From NCBI RefSeq assembly GCF_947623445.1, contig NC_135243.1:23258479-23322478 (forward strand): 64,000 nt of DNA, in the 5' to 3' direction. The number at the start of each line of letters is the position of its first letter. Position 1 is the first letter of the stretch. The position numbers and the translations under genes were made by a program. Under the pieces are notes generated by a model. It was not told where the DNA came from and did not search any database. It was given only the letters and a program-made list of their open reading frames with translations. Source of the DNA: Clavelina lepadiformis. Taxonomy: Eukaryota > Chordata > Ascidiacea > Aplousobranchia > Clavelinidae. Below, in pieces: positions 24,527 to 38,102 of this stretch.

Positions 24527-27500
24527 CTCAATCAGAAGCCACAAAAGACCAGTCTTCATCTGATGCTCTTGATAAAACGCTAAATCGTGATCCGGACTTC
24601 GGAGGATCTGGAAACTGTGAATCGCTCCGTGATCCCGCGTCTGTCACTCAGCATCCTTCATCCCCAAGTCTCCAGCACTCGGGAGCCGATATCGTCGATA
24701 CCGACGCGATTAATCGCGATACCGAACTGACATCGATGGATTCGTCGTGCGACAAAATATTCGCTTTCACCAAAAACTTCATCTCCGGTGAGAGTCGTGC
24801 CTCCGGGTCGAAGGTCAAAGTTGAAAGGCGAGAAGAAGTAACGTCATCAAGCCGTGACGTAAAGCGAAGTTGCCGGTCTCCTCATAGCCCAGTTCCAGCG
24901 AAGAAGCCAAAAATACAAATGTAAGCTCAAAATTATCCAATGCTCTAACGCCAGTTCGTATGTAGCAGCTTCCAATCCACCCTTCTTTCGTCGCCGCAGG
25001 TCGCAGGAAAACGGGGATTCCCGTAACATGAGAACTCACTCATTGAAAACCGAAGTTAACTTTGATGAGCTGTGTGACGTCAGCAAGTGCGATGAACAAC
25101 AGCAGAACGTGAAAAACAAACAAGAAAGTGTGATGACATCATCGGACTTTCCCTTTTTACCGAACCACGCAGACGGTCTGAAAGCTATGACAGGTAAGCG
25201 GCACTACATGCGACTAAAGTTTAAACTGAGAAAAGATATGTCACATAAAGACATTGGAGTATATGTGTTAGAAGATTTACTGAAGTAATAGTCACTTTTC
25301 CGACCTTGTACCTTACTCTTGTACTCTTCATAAGATTATCATTGCTTCATGAGCGGTTTGACTGATTCACTTTAGTTTGAAAACTTACATAATGATTGAC
25401 GATGTACGATATCATTGTTTGATTCCAGCTACCTCTGTTATTCCCGGCTGTGTAATCGCCGGTTAAATATTCTATTCAATAACAAGCTTTTTGTACGAAG
25501 TTTGTAAGTGGAATGACAGCATTTCATTGAATCCAATCGTAAATGCCGACAAGAACGTTAAAATGTTCAGATAATATAAAGTATCATACCGTGGCAGAAT
25601 TCTACTGATCGTACGTCGTTGTTAACAGGATATCAGATATTATCTAGTCATCAGGGTAACAATGAATCACGATTTGATTTGCAACATTACTACCGGTGTT
25701 AAAACTCATCTAATAAGACATATATGTAATATTGAATAGACAATAATCTCGAGATGCTTTAATATGTCTCGCGATAGTTAGGGCGGGCGCCGATGTAGCG
25801 GCTTTGTCGATTGACGTTTCTTGGAGCTCACTTGCTGCTTGATTTAAGCCGTTTTGAAGGTGTTTGCAGACTAAGTTTGTTTCTGATATACTTCACCTTG
25901 CAGTCCTACTGGCGAGATCCAGTACAGCGCATCCCCAATTAATTTTATTTCAAGGGTGGTCTTTGTTTTCAAGCGTCAGTGCTGATGGTTGGTAGATAAC
26001 GGTACTAATTTATAGCAATGCTTCAATGGTAAATATTTCTGGTTTGAATGGTTAATTTTGCTCGGGATAATAGCTAAGCTGCAATGCCAGATATTATACA
26101 ACCTGATCTTGTCAATGAAACTGAGCGAACGTAGAAGAAATCCGTTCCCATCATTCCTGGAGTATGTTGCAAATTTTCTCTCACCGTCATAAACTTGCTA
26201 ATCTTCAACTTATTCGAAAAGAATCTTTGAATTTTATTCCAGATGCCGCGTCGTTAAACGCTGCCCAAAAGCTACTTATGGACGCCATGCTTCGTCAACA
26301 GAAGCAGTTCTACGAGCAATGTACTAACAGCTGGGTGAACGTTCAGGTACGCTCCTTGTCTATTGTACATCACATATTTCTGTCTAGTAGGTTACAGTTT
26401 TTGTATCAAATGTTTTGTAACGTATTTTAGCATCGCTGTGCTAGTAGCGAACAATTGCTGAAGTATTTAGCGTGATGCGACCACGTCGCGAAAAAATTTA
26501 CTCTAATCACGTTAAACCAGGCACATACGGTGATAAACCGTGCTAGGTATGGTGGCCATGAACTACTGTATATTTTCCTCTCAGAGGTCTGACAACAATT
26601 GCTTAAGTAAGAGCAAGGCGGAGAGATACCGCTGGTGTGTGCAAGGAAACAACCAGAAAACGTCACAAGCGCCAGTTTCCTCACAATCGCATGTTTCAAA
26701 CCTGAAGAAATCGGCTACGTTAGCTGGCACCGGAGTGGCCCCAGTGCAGGTGGCGTTTTGATACATGCCAGAGACGTCACTATCTACCGACTAGTATTAA
26801 ATTACCAACTAAGTTATCAAAACTAGTGAAACATTGCAGAGTATTCACCGTGTATCTATGCTAATACGCGCAGGACAAGTTATACAGCACCGTATTCACG
26901 GGAGCAAGCAAGTTTCATTGTCGTGATTGCGGAAGCCAGTTCAACACGCTGGTCGAACTCACGGTTCACATGAATAAGACCGGACATTTTCGTGATATGA
27001 ACGTTGGTGAGAAAGCGAAAACACAAGGTGATTGCATGAGATGCGCGCTTAATCGAGTGACGTACGGTATAGTTGCTGTACTTCCTAAATCTGTGAATTA
27101 CATGGTGATATTGCGCGACAGGTTTTACGTTTTCGCCCCGTATCATGACATCCAGTTGTATTCTACGTTATGCCATGAAAGTTATTTCTACGCTAATGCT
27201 ATGCTAATTAAATTATATAGAAGATAGCAACCTGGCCAACGTGAACAAAGCTAAAAAGAAGCATTCACTGTTGGAGGAAGACCCGCAATCGGAGAAGGTT
27301 TTGACGTGCATGGGCTGTGGGCATCTCTTCGAGTCGTTGCAGGTTCGCGCCATCACTTGTGTTTATCTGCTGTTAGTTAAAGCGACCAACTGAAGACACG
27401 GAAAATGTCAAACGTGTACCCCAACTTAATTCACTGCCTGGAAAAATATCGCAGTCGAGCTTCATGTCATATAGGATCAGATGTATAGCGTTGTAACATT

Positions 27501-30500
27501 AACCTATTTCTTAGAGCTTCTTCTTGAATAATTTTTTCTACTAATTTTTCTTCATGATTTTTTCTAGGACCTCAGCGTGCACATGATGAAGACAAAGCAT
27601 TACGAGAACGTCCCTTCCCTTCGTATGTGGAGTCAGAAACATGACCCCGGCAACGATAACAACATCAAAAAGAAAGCGCTCCCAAATCAAGCCGTGTTCC
27701 CCAAGAAACATGAAATGGGTCCCTCATTTCCCATGGACCCAGCCGCTATTCAGCAATCTATGTATCTGCCGTCGTTAATGGGAGGTTCGTTGGAAATTAT
27801 TTTGAAAATGTTTTATCACTTCGCCATTTTGTCTTCCTTGTTCAGATCAGGGTCCATTCAATAATAACGGAATTTTATAAATGTTAAGTTTAATAACGAT
27901 TCATCTTCGCTTAAGTTGATTCCCTTTTATTTAATCATTAAGTGATGGCCTAATTACTGACATGTCATGACGTTCTATTGCAATAGAAATTAGGTACCAT
28001 GTTATTATGAATACCATGCTATTATACTGTACCATGTACTTATTACCATGTACTTCTACCGCACGAATGGCAGTATATGATTTCCAGGCACCCACTAATT
28101 AACTTGGTTCTTCTTCTTTGATTAACTTTTTTTTCCTTCCAGGCATAAACAATCAGGCTGCTGCATACGCCAGTCTACTATACTCCAATCCCTGGCTCTC
28201 TGCCTCTGTTCCTCCCGCTTTCTTCCCATCCGTCTTCCCAGGTGGCTCCGGACTCCCTTACTTGTTTGGATTCCCTCCAACCGGCATGTTTCCGGGATCG
28301 TTCACGTCTCTTCCAGTTTCCACGGCAACGGCGGATGACCTCGCGAAGATAAAATGTATCTACTGCAAGGAAACCTTCGCTAACTTGCAAGCTCTCACGG
28401 AGCACATGAAGAGCTCCCTGCCCTGCCTGGAGAGCGCTTACAAACACGGTTACCCAGGCCCCAGTAACTCGAATCTTTCTTCGCTACCTCAGAACGAAAA
28501 CCCGATGGGGGTGTCGCCTTCACCCAAACCTGGAGCTGTCTTGGGCAGCGTCATCCAAAACAACCCGAAGTGGGCGAGTCGTTCTTCATCGGCAAATGGT
28601 AGTTTGTCGAACCACAAGTCTGATCAGAGCAATTCTCCGTTTATTCAGGATGTGAAGAAATCGGACGCCGGTCCTGCAGCCAGCTTTGACTTCATCAAGT
28701 CACTTGAGAGCACGATCCAAAGTGCCATAAGTAAGGTTGAAGTCCCAAAGCTCAGTAAGAAGCCTCAAACTTCCACAGGGAGCCTTCATCTGTACGAGAA
28801 TTCGACTCCGGCTTTTAGCCCCTTTTCTTCATCACTTAGATCAGAGTTCTCCTCCATCGAGAAGTCTACCAGTGTGGCTTCAACTTCCAATGCGTCAGAT
28901 AAAAGATCGGTTGTTTCCTCCTTCATTAACTCTGGATCTTCTCGTCTCAAATCTCTAAGCAATGATGTGATCTCATCAAGTGAACCTCAAGCTCCCGGCT
29001 GTGTTTCTGCTCCTGCAGTTTTCCTTGAAGATCCTAAGAAGAGATTGGAAAATTTAGGCAAGGTTGATGCTCCTCTTGATCTTACTTTGAAGAAGGACAC
29101 TGCTACAAAATCCTCTTCTTCTTCAACTTCCTCGAAAGCATCGACTGATATGTCATTCCATTCGGATTCTGCAAAGAATGGGTTGAGCTCAAAGTTATTC
29201 GAGTCATCCCTCATCCCAAAATCTTCCTCTTCCAATGGATGCGAAATTATCTCAGCATACACGGGGACAGAACCCATCAAGAATCCTCTTCAAAGTCTCC
29301 ATGACAACATGCAGTCCTTGTTTTCTTACATGAAGCCTAAAATTGAAGTAGCGATGAATGCTCTTCCCACTAAATCTGTATCCCCTGTTGCTCCTCTACC
29401 GTGTAGATCCAGCTCCGATTTTTATTTTTCTTCAGGTGTCATCGGGTCGGTTGAAAACGCTTCCGATCCTCTCAAAGAGATCCAAAAAATTGTCAACAGC
29501 GCTAATCTGGAAACATCACGTTCGCCCACCAACGGGCTCCCCACTTCCAAGGAGTCTGGAAACAGAAAAATTTCTTCGGGTTCATTTTCATTGGAGGAGC
29601 AAACACCGAAACTCTCTTCGCTTCTCAATGACCTTGTTGTTCCAAGAGACGAAGCACCATCCTTTGCTAACCCGATCCAGATGATGCAGGACCTTGTAGA
29701 GAAAAACCTAAACTCTAACTCTCGTGGAGGAAACAAACGAAAGATCTCATCAAGTCCTCCAGTCGACCTCCATTATGCAGCAAACGGCTCTGTGTCTTCA
29801 CAAGCCACGAATCCTCAAAAACGTGTCGAAGCAGACAAAGGTTTAGATGAGAGATATGCCATAACATCAGTTGCATCCGCTTTACTCTCCCTCAAATCGC
29901 TTGGAAGCACGTGGCCTCCGTCTTCAAACACAAGTGACATGCCGTCAAAGCGTCACTGCGCTGCTGGACAATCCACCAATTTTGAAACAGCAGCGGGAAC
30001 AGCTTCACTGCATTCAGGTGTGTTTCTGTTTAAGTGAGAGACCTTGAAATGTTGGGACATTGATTTCATGAATGCTGCGTTGTATTGAAGTCGCCAAGGT
30101 TCTAATTGCTTGTTGTCTAGGTTTCAATATAAATCTTACCCCCTTTTTCCAGATTGCGACCTTAGCATCGAACAAGCTTTCATAACGTCACTTCCGTCAA
30201 CGTCGCTGAATATTTCAACCATTGTGAGGTCACTTGAAGCAAGTGAAATGCAAATAACAACATTAGCCAGGGAATCACGTCAAAGTGTTGATGACGTAAA
30301 GGTACTGACAATACGCAATAGGTTTTTAACTACTTATAATGTGTCTATTTTCCCTAGTTAGTTTGCCGGGGATGAATTTTAACGGATTATAAAACTGCTC
30401 AGTAACTCAGTTTTTGGTCTGGAGTGGCTTTGTAGAAATTCATGCAACCCGCCGTTCGATCAAGTTACCAAGTAAAATCTATAGTTTTAGAAAATGTTTA

Positions 30501-32529
30501 CACCACTCTACCCGATCTTGTTTCTCATTTTCTAAGCCCAGTGACGTCATATCCTCTCGCAATTGCTTTATTCACGTGAGCTCATCGTCACAAAGAGTTG
30601 ATTGATTGAGCACGCAGGGATACTTGACCCAAAGAGTGTCAGGTTGCGGGAAGGGTTGCTGTGCAGGCGCCCTCCAAGCCCATCTGTCACAGTTATAGGA
30701 CTGTTAACCGCCAAGATATTACAATTGTCCGATGTAGAATTCTGTCATCGGATTAATTATCCTCGATTCCCCGAAAATATTACCGAGAAATTCGGCAGAA
30801 TGTGGAAATAAAACCCGGGGTTGTATTTCAAACGCTTGATTAATTGCTTTCGTTTCCCCTTGCAGTCACGTTATTCTTTTCCGTATTCAATTGAATTTTT
30901 TAAGGATTATTGCGGCTTGAACGTCGAGGTTTTAATTAATTTCTTGCACCCGTCATCATAACGTCTTAGCAATTAAGCCAGATCAGCCGTTTGATGAACT
31001 ACACTGCGTAAATTTTTCAATTTGCCTTCAACAGACCTGGTTGCGCCGGCAAAGCGAGTCACGTGGTCGATTCTCATTTGTTCGTGCAACGCTCCACAGC
31101 GATAGCCTGGAGTTCATTTGCAGTCGTTGTGACGTCACCTTTCTAAAAGCGTCAGGGCTTGCAAACCACGTTGAAAAGCATTTAGGTATGGCAAGAAGCA
31201 TTTCACCATGCTATCGGTATCATTTCCTATTACAGCCCATAGTCATTACCTCTTTTTTCTATTATTGACATGTTTCAGAGGACGCCGTGTCCCTAAACGG
31301 CATCTCTTCAAACGCAGATCCGTCAGGCACAGATGACGTCACTAGTCGTGACGTTGTGATGACGTCACCGAACGGCAACGGCGAAAGAATCCACTTCCAG
31401 GGTGCCATGTGCATCGGGTAAGTTTTGTGTCGGCCGAAGTCGTATCCCGTTGTGCGTTGAGTTGGCGTCTGTGTCATTCGTTGCCTCTTGCAATGTTGTT
31501 TATTGGCCTGGAATAGGCTGCATGCCCTCGTACATCAAATATCCCGCGTTAAAACTTGAAAAGAGATTGTTTCGGGGTTTCACGATTAGTCCAATTAGAC
31601 GCTGTACTTTTACACCGCTGCGGTCTTGCTTAGAAAATCCTTCGACAATCTTTGTCGCTTTTTAGCTGATTTTTATACTCACCCGATCGTACCGCGAAGC
31701 CTCACAAGGTTACGTTGCAACCGGAAGTCGTCGAGTGGTTGCCATAGTAACCGGCGCTGTCAGAGTTGATCGATCCGAGGCAGGTGCGTCGAAATTAAAG
31801 CCACCTCCCTCGCTTCAATCCATCACCATTCGCCAGGGTTTTGTTTTTATTAAATCTTAGCTCTGTGTGAAGGATGATGATGTTGACTGTTCCATCAGTG
31901 AATTAGAGCCCTCATTCGTCGTCATAAACCCAATCGGCTTTTCCCTCTTTTGATAGGTCATAGCCGCCCGTAAAGGTCACCCAGTTTCTTAACTTTACGC
32001 GCTGTTTATTATTATTTCGTCATAATCGTTGATAGTTTCTTGGTTTACTGTAAAAAGCTTCTGTCCTATTGTTGATGTGAAACACACACAGCCCGTCAAA
32101 ATGCACCTATTTCTTGTAAATTAAAGTTTGACTGTTTTATTTTTATGGAACCTACCCTACCTACCATACCTACCTACCCATCATAATAAACATGTGTTTA
32201 CAGCGGAATAAAAACTCTGTCATGCTTCGTTAAGTTAGGGCAGATTTTAACCAGAGAATTTGATGATAACTTTTACTTAACATTGATACGTTTTTTACCT
32301 TTTTAGACCTTATTCTGAACAATTTCGATTGCCGAGTTACGGAACCCCGTGTGTAAGCTCCGCTACGTCACCAATTCAAAACGGGCATTCTCCTGTTCGA
32401 AACTACGTCACAGCTTCATCACCTTCTCCCGACGACGTCATTCCAATTAAGCGAATACGTCATCACCCACACAGCCGATGTGCGGACGAAATCGCAAAAA
32501 CAGATGACGTAATACAAGTGACCAGTTGA
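24527..32529 (+). CDS. tshz: Teashirt-family zinc-finger transcription factor (5' end not resolved)
   Basis: Eleven phase-consistent exons: 24527-24920, 25000-25193, 26243-26346, 26874-27006, 27221-27342, 27568-27784, 28143-30017, 30153-30301, 31035-31185, 31279-31417, 32307-32529 (TGA). They give about 1,233 residues plus a missing first exon. Finger 1 (26874 exon) reads CRDCGSQFNTLVELTVHMN and GHFRD; finger 2 (27221/27568) reads CMGCGHLFESLQ then DLSVHMMKTKHY; finger 3 is CIYCKETFANLQALTEHM. These are the spaced CxxC-H-x5-H fingers typical of Teashirt. Further matches to vertebrate TSHZ are FIKSLESTIQSAISK, LDLTLKK (CtBP-binding PxDLS-type) and NPIQMMQDLV. Exons 30153 and 31035 form a degenerate homeodomain (helix 3 VDDVKTWLRRQ), followed by one C2H2 finger (CSRCDVTFLKASGLANH). 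The second C-terminal finger of vertebrate TSHZ is absent. The nuclear transcription regulator role is from the family. Confidence 0.9.
27994..28056. repeat. Short imperfect tandem repeat of TACCATG units
   Basis: Four spaced copies of TACCATG with ATTAT-type spacers lie in the Teashirt intron just before the large exon. Confidence 0.5.
32151..32182. repeat. CCTA microsatellite
   Basis: Imperfect CCTA repeats (CCTACCCTACCTACC...) lie in the last Teashirt intron. Confidence 0.8.
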
Positions 32530-35466
32530 CCTCTGAGAAAGGTGGTTAATTATTATATGCCCTAGCTCTTGTAGTTCATTGCAGCATTTGCGACTGAGTA
32601 CGGACTTGCAGAACGCGAAATTGTGTTGAAATAATCGGAGCTGTCTCGAAAAATAAGCAGCAACGATCAAGTAATGTTATCATGAGCGATATGTTTCCTT
32701 GTGTTGGTTTGAGCATCGTAGTGATACGCCGAAATCAATTGTAATAACGCTATGAATGATTTGACATTTTTAACTGGCGGCTAAGCTTATGTGCAATTTA
32801 CACGCAACTCACTTGCACCCGCTCATAAACACCGATATTTAGTATCCATATTAATTTATTACGCACTTATACCTCGAAGTCGAGTGTAAAATAGCACAAA
32901 CATAAAATCGGAGTTCCTCCGTTTCAACGCAGTGAACCACAGGAAATTGATACACCAGGTGAATAGCTTGTTACCTGTCAAGAGGCGTCAGATAGCTCAA
33001 AACTAGCGGTTTGGACCGGTTTGTATGGTGGCAGCCGATTGACGTTTAAACGGGCATTCTGCTAACGTGCTGTCACAATTTATCACCTTCTACAAGTCGT
33101 GTACATTTCAAAACTAGGAAACGACAATCGTGTCATTTCACACGAGACCTCACGTTCCCGCAAGGCGGTTTTCATTTCTCACACTTGTCGCGTCATAAAG
33201 CAATGCCATTGTGATGTAAGAAAGGCGGAAATGTCTGCTTGTGTGTGCCTTACAACATGACAGGCTAAACCTGAATTACAGCCACGTTAACTGTAGCTTG
33301 ATGCTTCAAAGCAATGTTTTTCTATAAATGGTGTCGTTATTTGAGACTACGCGTTTTTAAAGCTATGTCGTGACTTGATTCTAGACTTTGCAAATGTGAT
33401 AACTTTGGGACGCCGTAGCAAAACATAATTTCATCGTTAAGTCACGATTTTGGGACCCTTCCTGGATCTTGGGGACTCTTGCATAAACAATTTTATTCAC
33501 TGCGCAATATCATTCATAAGGCCCTGACCGCAAAGATTAAAGTTTTTTCGATAAAATTCTGACACTTGCGGATGATTCTGAGAGCTTGAGTTCGCGCGGC
33601 GCTGAATTAAAATCGTCAAAGATTGTCAGTTGTGATATTCATTGCTGGGCTTGACTGCGTTGTGGTTGAGGTAGGGTCTTCAACGTACGTTCTCGCTCAT
33701 GTTGCACCTCCTAAAGTCATGGATCATACGGCTGCCCACACCCCCTACTTTTCACTGACCCTCGATCCATGGTCAGCAGATTTGCAGTGGCATGATCCTG
33801 TTATTTTCAAACCAAATATATTTTGAAGAAAAATCTGCCGCTTATGAAGTGGCTTTATGACGTAAGAGGCAGTGAAACCAGCTGCCTGTTTCTTAATAAA
33901 TGCGTGCTCTGTGTTTTAGTAAAAATATTTTTGTTGTCACTATGTTACTCATGTCCATAAATGGTTGGGTACTTGAATGTTATTTTCTTGTTTTTCAGAA
34001 AATGCGAGCCCTTGCTCGCCTTCTTGTGATTGCTGAATGTAATTTATTTGGACGCTAGAGGGCGCCTACTGTTTACAGCCGTAACGCAACGCTTTGTGCT
34101 CGTTTCCTTAAGATTGTTGTGTTTGCCGTCGATAGCTAGAGCCGTAGCATATACCTTTGCCCAATGTGTTTTTATTCCCACGGTCGCGATATTTTCATAT
34201 TTTCTGCAAAGGCTCATTGACTCATTATGTTTGCCTCAACATCCGCTTCAAAATTGTGAAAGATTTTGCCTATTATATTTTCTCGTTACAACGGATTATG
34301 TTAAGGGACGCATCGTACAAGATGACGTCATAAATTGTGCGTGTGGTGTCACAATATTGCTTGTGTTGTAACAATAGCTACACCTTCTCAGAGATCCTAT
34401 AACAATCGTCTCATTCTTAACATGCAGGTGTCTTATTCTTGTTTGCAACGTCATAATCCAGCGTACTACTATTACGACGCTTTTACGTCATAAACCACCT
34501 TTGCCTGAAAGAATAGTTTTAGCTGAATTTCCTCAATTTTTCTTTGTCTATTACTGCAGTTTCGATTTCAACGTCCGTCGATATTTTGTCTTTGATTTAT
34601 ATCCACCCTTACTCGTGTCGCTTGTGATAGTAGGTGCGTTGAACCGTTGTGTGGATTCTCAATTACGTTTAATAAATACATTCCTTATTTGGTATTGGCA
34701 GTGACGTAAATTTCGACTGTGATTTGAAGCCGAAGGAAATGATCTATTTGAAATTTGTAATCAACTAAAACGCAGCTTCAAAGGCCTAGGTCAATTTAAA
34801 GCGGGAACAATTACTGCAAAATTTGTAAAATAGTTCAAATCTAGACGTTCACTGCTTCTTCTAACTGAAGCACGATTCAATTTAAAAGAATGAAATAGTT
34901 GTTCGTGGAAGAGCCATAGTCACGTGACAAGCCGTACTGGACAAATGTGAAAACCTTTACGTGTAAAATAATGGGTTGGACGAGTTGGAAATCGCCACAT
35001 TTCCATGTCGTACAACACTACGCTAGTGTTTTTATCAACGCTTATTCGGCCTGCTGGCGACGATCGTCGATCATATCACCGGTCAGTTGACAAAACGTCG
35101 ACTAATTACGTCATAATTAAATTTTCCATAAAATCTAAAGAGCTTAATTATTGCGAACTGAGATAGTTTAAGTTTGCGTTCTTATTAAAATGTTAAGTTA
35201 AACAAAACCTGCAACTTAACCGATTGTGATAAAAGCAACTGCAAAGTTATTGGTTGACATCAGAAGCTGCTTTCTTACATACTAATTCAGTCATTATGAC
35301 GCAAAAATGTCTCTTCAGTAATAAATAGTGACGAAACAAACATTAACTAAACTAAGCTCGTCCTCAAAAATAGTTCAAGTTGAAAGTGGAGCTAGGAAAA
35401 TTACTATATGACGTCACTTGATTGACACGCTGTGGTGTTTTTATTTTTATGCATGGTTGATCGCGA
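32530..35466. other. Intergenic region between Teashirt and the bHLH gene
   Basis: It holds the Teashirt 3'UTR (no clear AATAAA close to the stop; one AATAAA-containing stretch near 33895) and the upstream DNA of the bHLH gene. Frames at 33623-33826, 34030-34371 and 34501-34704 have no supporting features. TGACGTCA occurs at 34322 and 35409. Confidence 0.5.
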
Positions 35467-35495
35467 CAGCTGGGCCACGTGTCCTAGTCACGTGA
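35467..35495. promoter_or_regulatory. E-box cluster upstream of the bHLH gene
   Basis: CAGCTG (35467-35472), CACGTG (35476-35481) and TCACGTGA (35488-35495) lie within 29 bp, about 250 bp upstream of the bHLH start codon. E-boxes are bHLH-factor binding sites, so auto- or cross-regulation is possible but inferred. Confidence 0.4.
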
Positions 35496-35746
35496 CTTGC
35501 AAAAACATCGCGAACGCGAAGCGAACTATAGTTGCAAGCTCGTAGTGAAATGTCGACCGAGTTCTAGTTCGCACAGGTCAGATTTGAGGCCGATTAACTT
35601 TGCTGGATTTTAGTTAGGAATTTTGTATCAGTCAAAAACTTGTCGAGAGAGAAGACAATTCTGCTTCGTCATCGCCTTCGGTTGCAGCCTGGACCGTCCT
35701 GGTAACTGGAATACCTTACAGCCTCAAAAGCACCTTACTCGTCCCA

Positions 35747-36787
35747 ATGGATATTTGCACGAAGAACACTCAAATCGATGACAGGCGCGTTTTGCCCAAC
35801 CCCTGTTTTCAACCCGATGACGTCAACTTGGACCCATTTGCTTCAATGTTGTGCCCCGTGGACACAGAAGAGGGTTTAGCGGGGTCATTACCCCCAATTT
35901 ACCCTTCGTTATCCGCAGTAAACTGGCAATATCCAACCAAGTCGGGCCCACCAACCCCCTTGTGCCCAAAGCAAAGGGAAAGGGTGAGCCTGCCCCCTCT
36001 CGCGACGCTGTTCCTCCATAAACCCGCTTCAACCGAGCTCGTCCCCAGTAACTTGTGGTTGGGGGGTGGGGTGCGCGAAACCATGACGAATTCTAGTTTT
36101 TTGAACCCAGCCCCGTCGACGATTCAATGTTCCGATTTTGGGTTCAACGAACAGCAAGTGGCTTTAAACACGAGCGTCGGTGGGTCGGAATGGACGGTAG
36201 ACTCATCCATTGTAACCCCATTAGTGGACCTGGAGCCAATCGCGACCGCTGCCCGTAAAACATGCGATCATAGTGCGGAAACTAAACCGGATGCAGCAAA
36301 AGGAAAAGTTTCGAAACGGAAAAATGTTGCCGTTAAGGAAAAAGGGAGATCCCCTAACGTGAACATGGCTTTTAAGGTAAGTAAAGTTTGGATGGTGGAA
36401 CTGATGGAACAAATTGCCTGACATGATATTCGATGTGTAATCGGTCAGGCGAAAATTCGTTTTTAGAAACTGCGGACTTTAATCCCTACGGAGCCAGCTG
36501 ACAGACGTTTGTCAAAGGTGGAGACCTTACGGCTGGCCGTTAGCTACATTCAACACCTGGGTAAGAGTTGGTAGTGTTGCCGTTAACGAAATTATTGTTA
36601 ACCTTAAACGAATAGCACGAAACATTTTTCATTGCTTGCAAGTTTGTTTTCTTTCCCAGCTCAAACACTAAATTACGACCACTGGGTGGAGCAACCATGC
36701 TTGTCGAAAATTCAAGACGAAACTACAGTCTGCACTTTCTGTATGAGACAAAAGCAAAAAAAGAAGAACAAAAAAGATAACCGCTAG
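35747..36787 (+). CDS. bHLH transcription factor, paraxis/scleraxis (TCF15/SCX) type
   Basis: Exons 35747-36376, 36467-36560 and 36660-36787 (TAG) encode 283 residues. The helix-loop-helix spans the first intron: VNMAF, then [17 protein letters not shown] and [14 protein letters not shown]. The loop [12 protein letters not shown] is diagnostic of TCF15/paraxis and scleraxis. The basic region immediately upstream ([10 protein letters not shown]) keeps the key glutamate but is much less Arg-rich than the NARERDR of the family, so DNA binding may differ. The N-terminal 190 residues are Pro/Ser-rich and low complexity. The C-terminus ends in a Lys-run (KQKKKNKKD) preceded by CTFC. Two AATAAA signals lie at 37851 and 37897. 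Family members act in somite, tendon and mesoderm programmes as E-protein heterodimers; the role here is inferred. Confidence 0.85.
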
Positions 36788-37850
36788 ACGATGCCCTTCA
36801 TGCATTGTGTTGCAGCCACGAGGTGATAGGTTTTTTCGTTTAAGGCGATTGAAATCGCTGGGTTGCGCTTTGTTATGACCTAAGCTGCCAAAACTACAAT
36901 TTGTCAGCTGCTGGCTATATGTAAACTTGCTTTGCATCACGTGATGCCATCACCTGGTAAACAGTTGCTGTTCAACTGTGACGATTTATACGTCACTCAG
37001 CTGTTGCATGACTCATCAGTAATGAGAAATTGAATAGGTTGATGAATTCTTTGAAAGCTGGAGCAAATTTTGCACATAATTTCATTGCGCAGGCTTTGCG
37101 TTATTTTCAGTTTATTACACGTTGTTCGATTTTCATTGCACGTTATTATGACGTCAAAATGACGTTACAGACAAGTGAGTGTTAGTGATGAAATGACGTC
37201 AGGGCTTTGATTCGTTTTGTGACGTCTGTTGTTACGTTGGAAGAAGACTTCGTACTAGCCTTGGTTTCGTGTTTGCATGGAAAAGCCAGTACCAGTATTA
37301 TGAGACTCTAAAACGACACAGTTATTTAGCATTTTAATCTCCTTGCTGGACACTCAGCTGTTTGAGATTACATCATTTGCTTTGTGACATCACTGTTAAA
37401 ACTTTGTGAGATTAAGTCGATGAGATGAAGACTTTGTTGAGATTTAGCTTGTCATGTGACCTCCTACCGGCATCACTGTAATTATCCAAACTTCATTTTT
37501 TGTGCATTTTTCGTCGCATTGAGCTTGTTTCTTCTCTGAGAGACTGTGATTTTTTTCTCCGCTTTCCAGCCTTGCATTTCTTTTCACAATTGTTGTAATT
37601 TTTGTTTCAATTTTTGCTTTTCTTCACTTTGTATTTTTGTTTGGAATGATTTCATTTTGGTTGAAAATCCGCGGTTTTGAAAATTTTTGTTTGTTTGAAA
37701 GCAATGTGGTTGGTTATCCGAGGTTTTAGTGATGCAGCAAATGTTATGATGAAAATTGCTTCTAATTTACGATGGAATTACGTGATAGGTTATTGCGTAA
37801 CAATTATTTATTGTTTAGCGTAATATGCAATCGTTGTTAAATAGAGATTT

Positions 37851-37974
37851 AATAAACGTTTTTGTTGGAAACATACGTTTTTGTAAATTGTCTTTCAATA
37901 AAATTAGTATTTCTCAATGAGAAGAAATCTCGTCAAGTAAAGAACTCTCGTTTGTAAAATATCAAAATTTTATT
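37851..37974. other. Facing polyadenylation signals of convergent genes
   Basis: AATAAA on the plus strand at 37851-37856 and 37897-37902 would end the bHLH transcript. TTTATT at 37969-37974 (AATAAA on the minus strand) would end the GALNT transcript. The two 3' ends are therefore less than about 125 bp apart and may overlap. Confidence 0.6.
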
Positions 37975-38102
37975 GAAAATTTTACTCTAATTATCAAATA
38001 CGGAAGTTTACTAGAATACAACTAACTTTGTGCGCGAGTTTCAACAACAAACCAAACTCTCTACAAGGAAGCAAGCAATGTAACTAAATTGCAGGTAACG
38101 TC

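Noticed and set aside
34030..34371. 113-codon plus frame
   Set aside because: Hydrophobic and Cys-rich by composition only; no start context, splice sites or family features.
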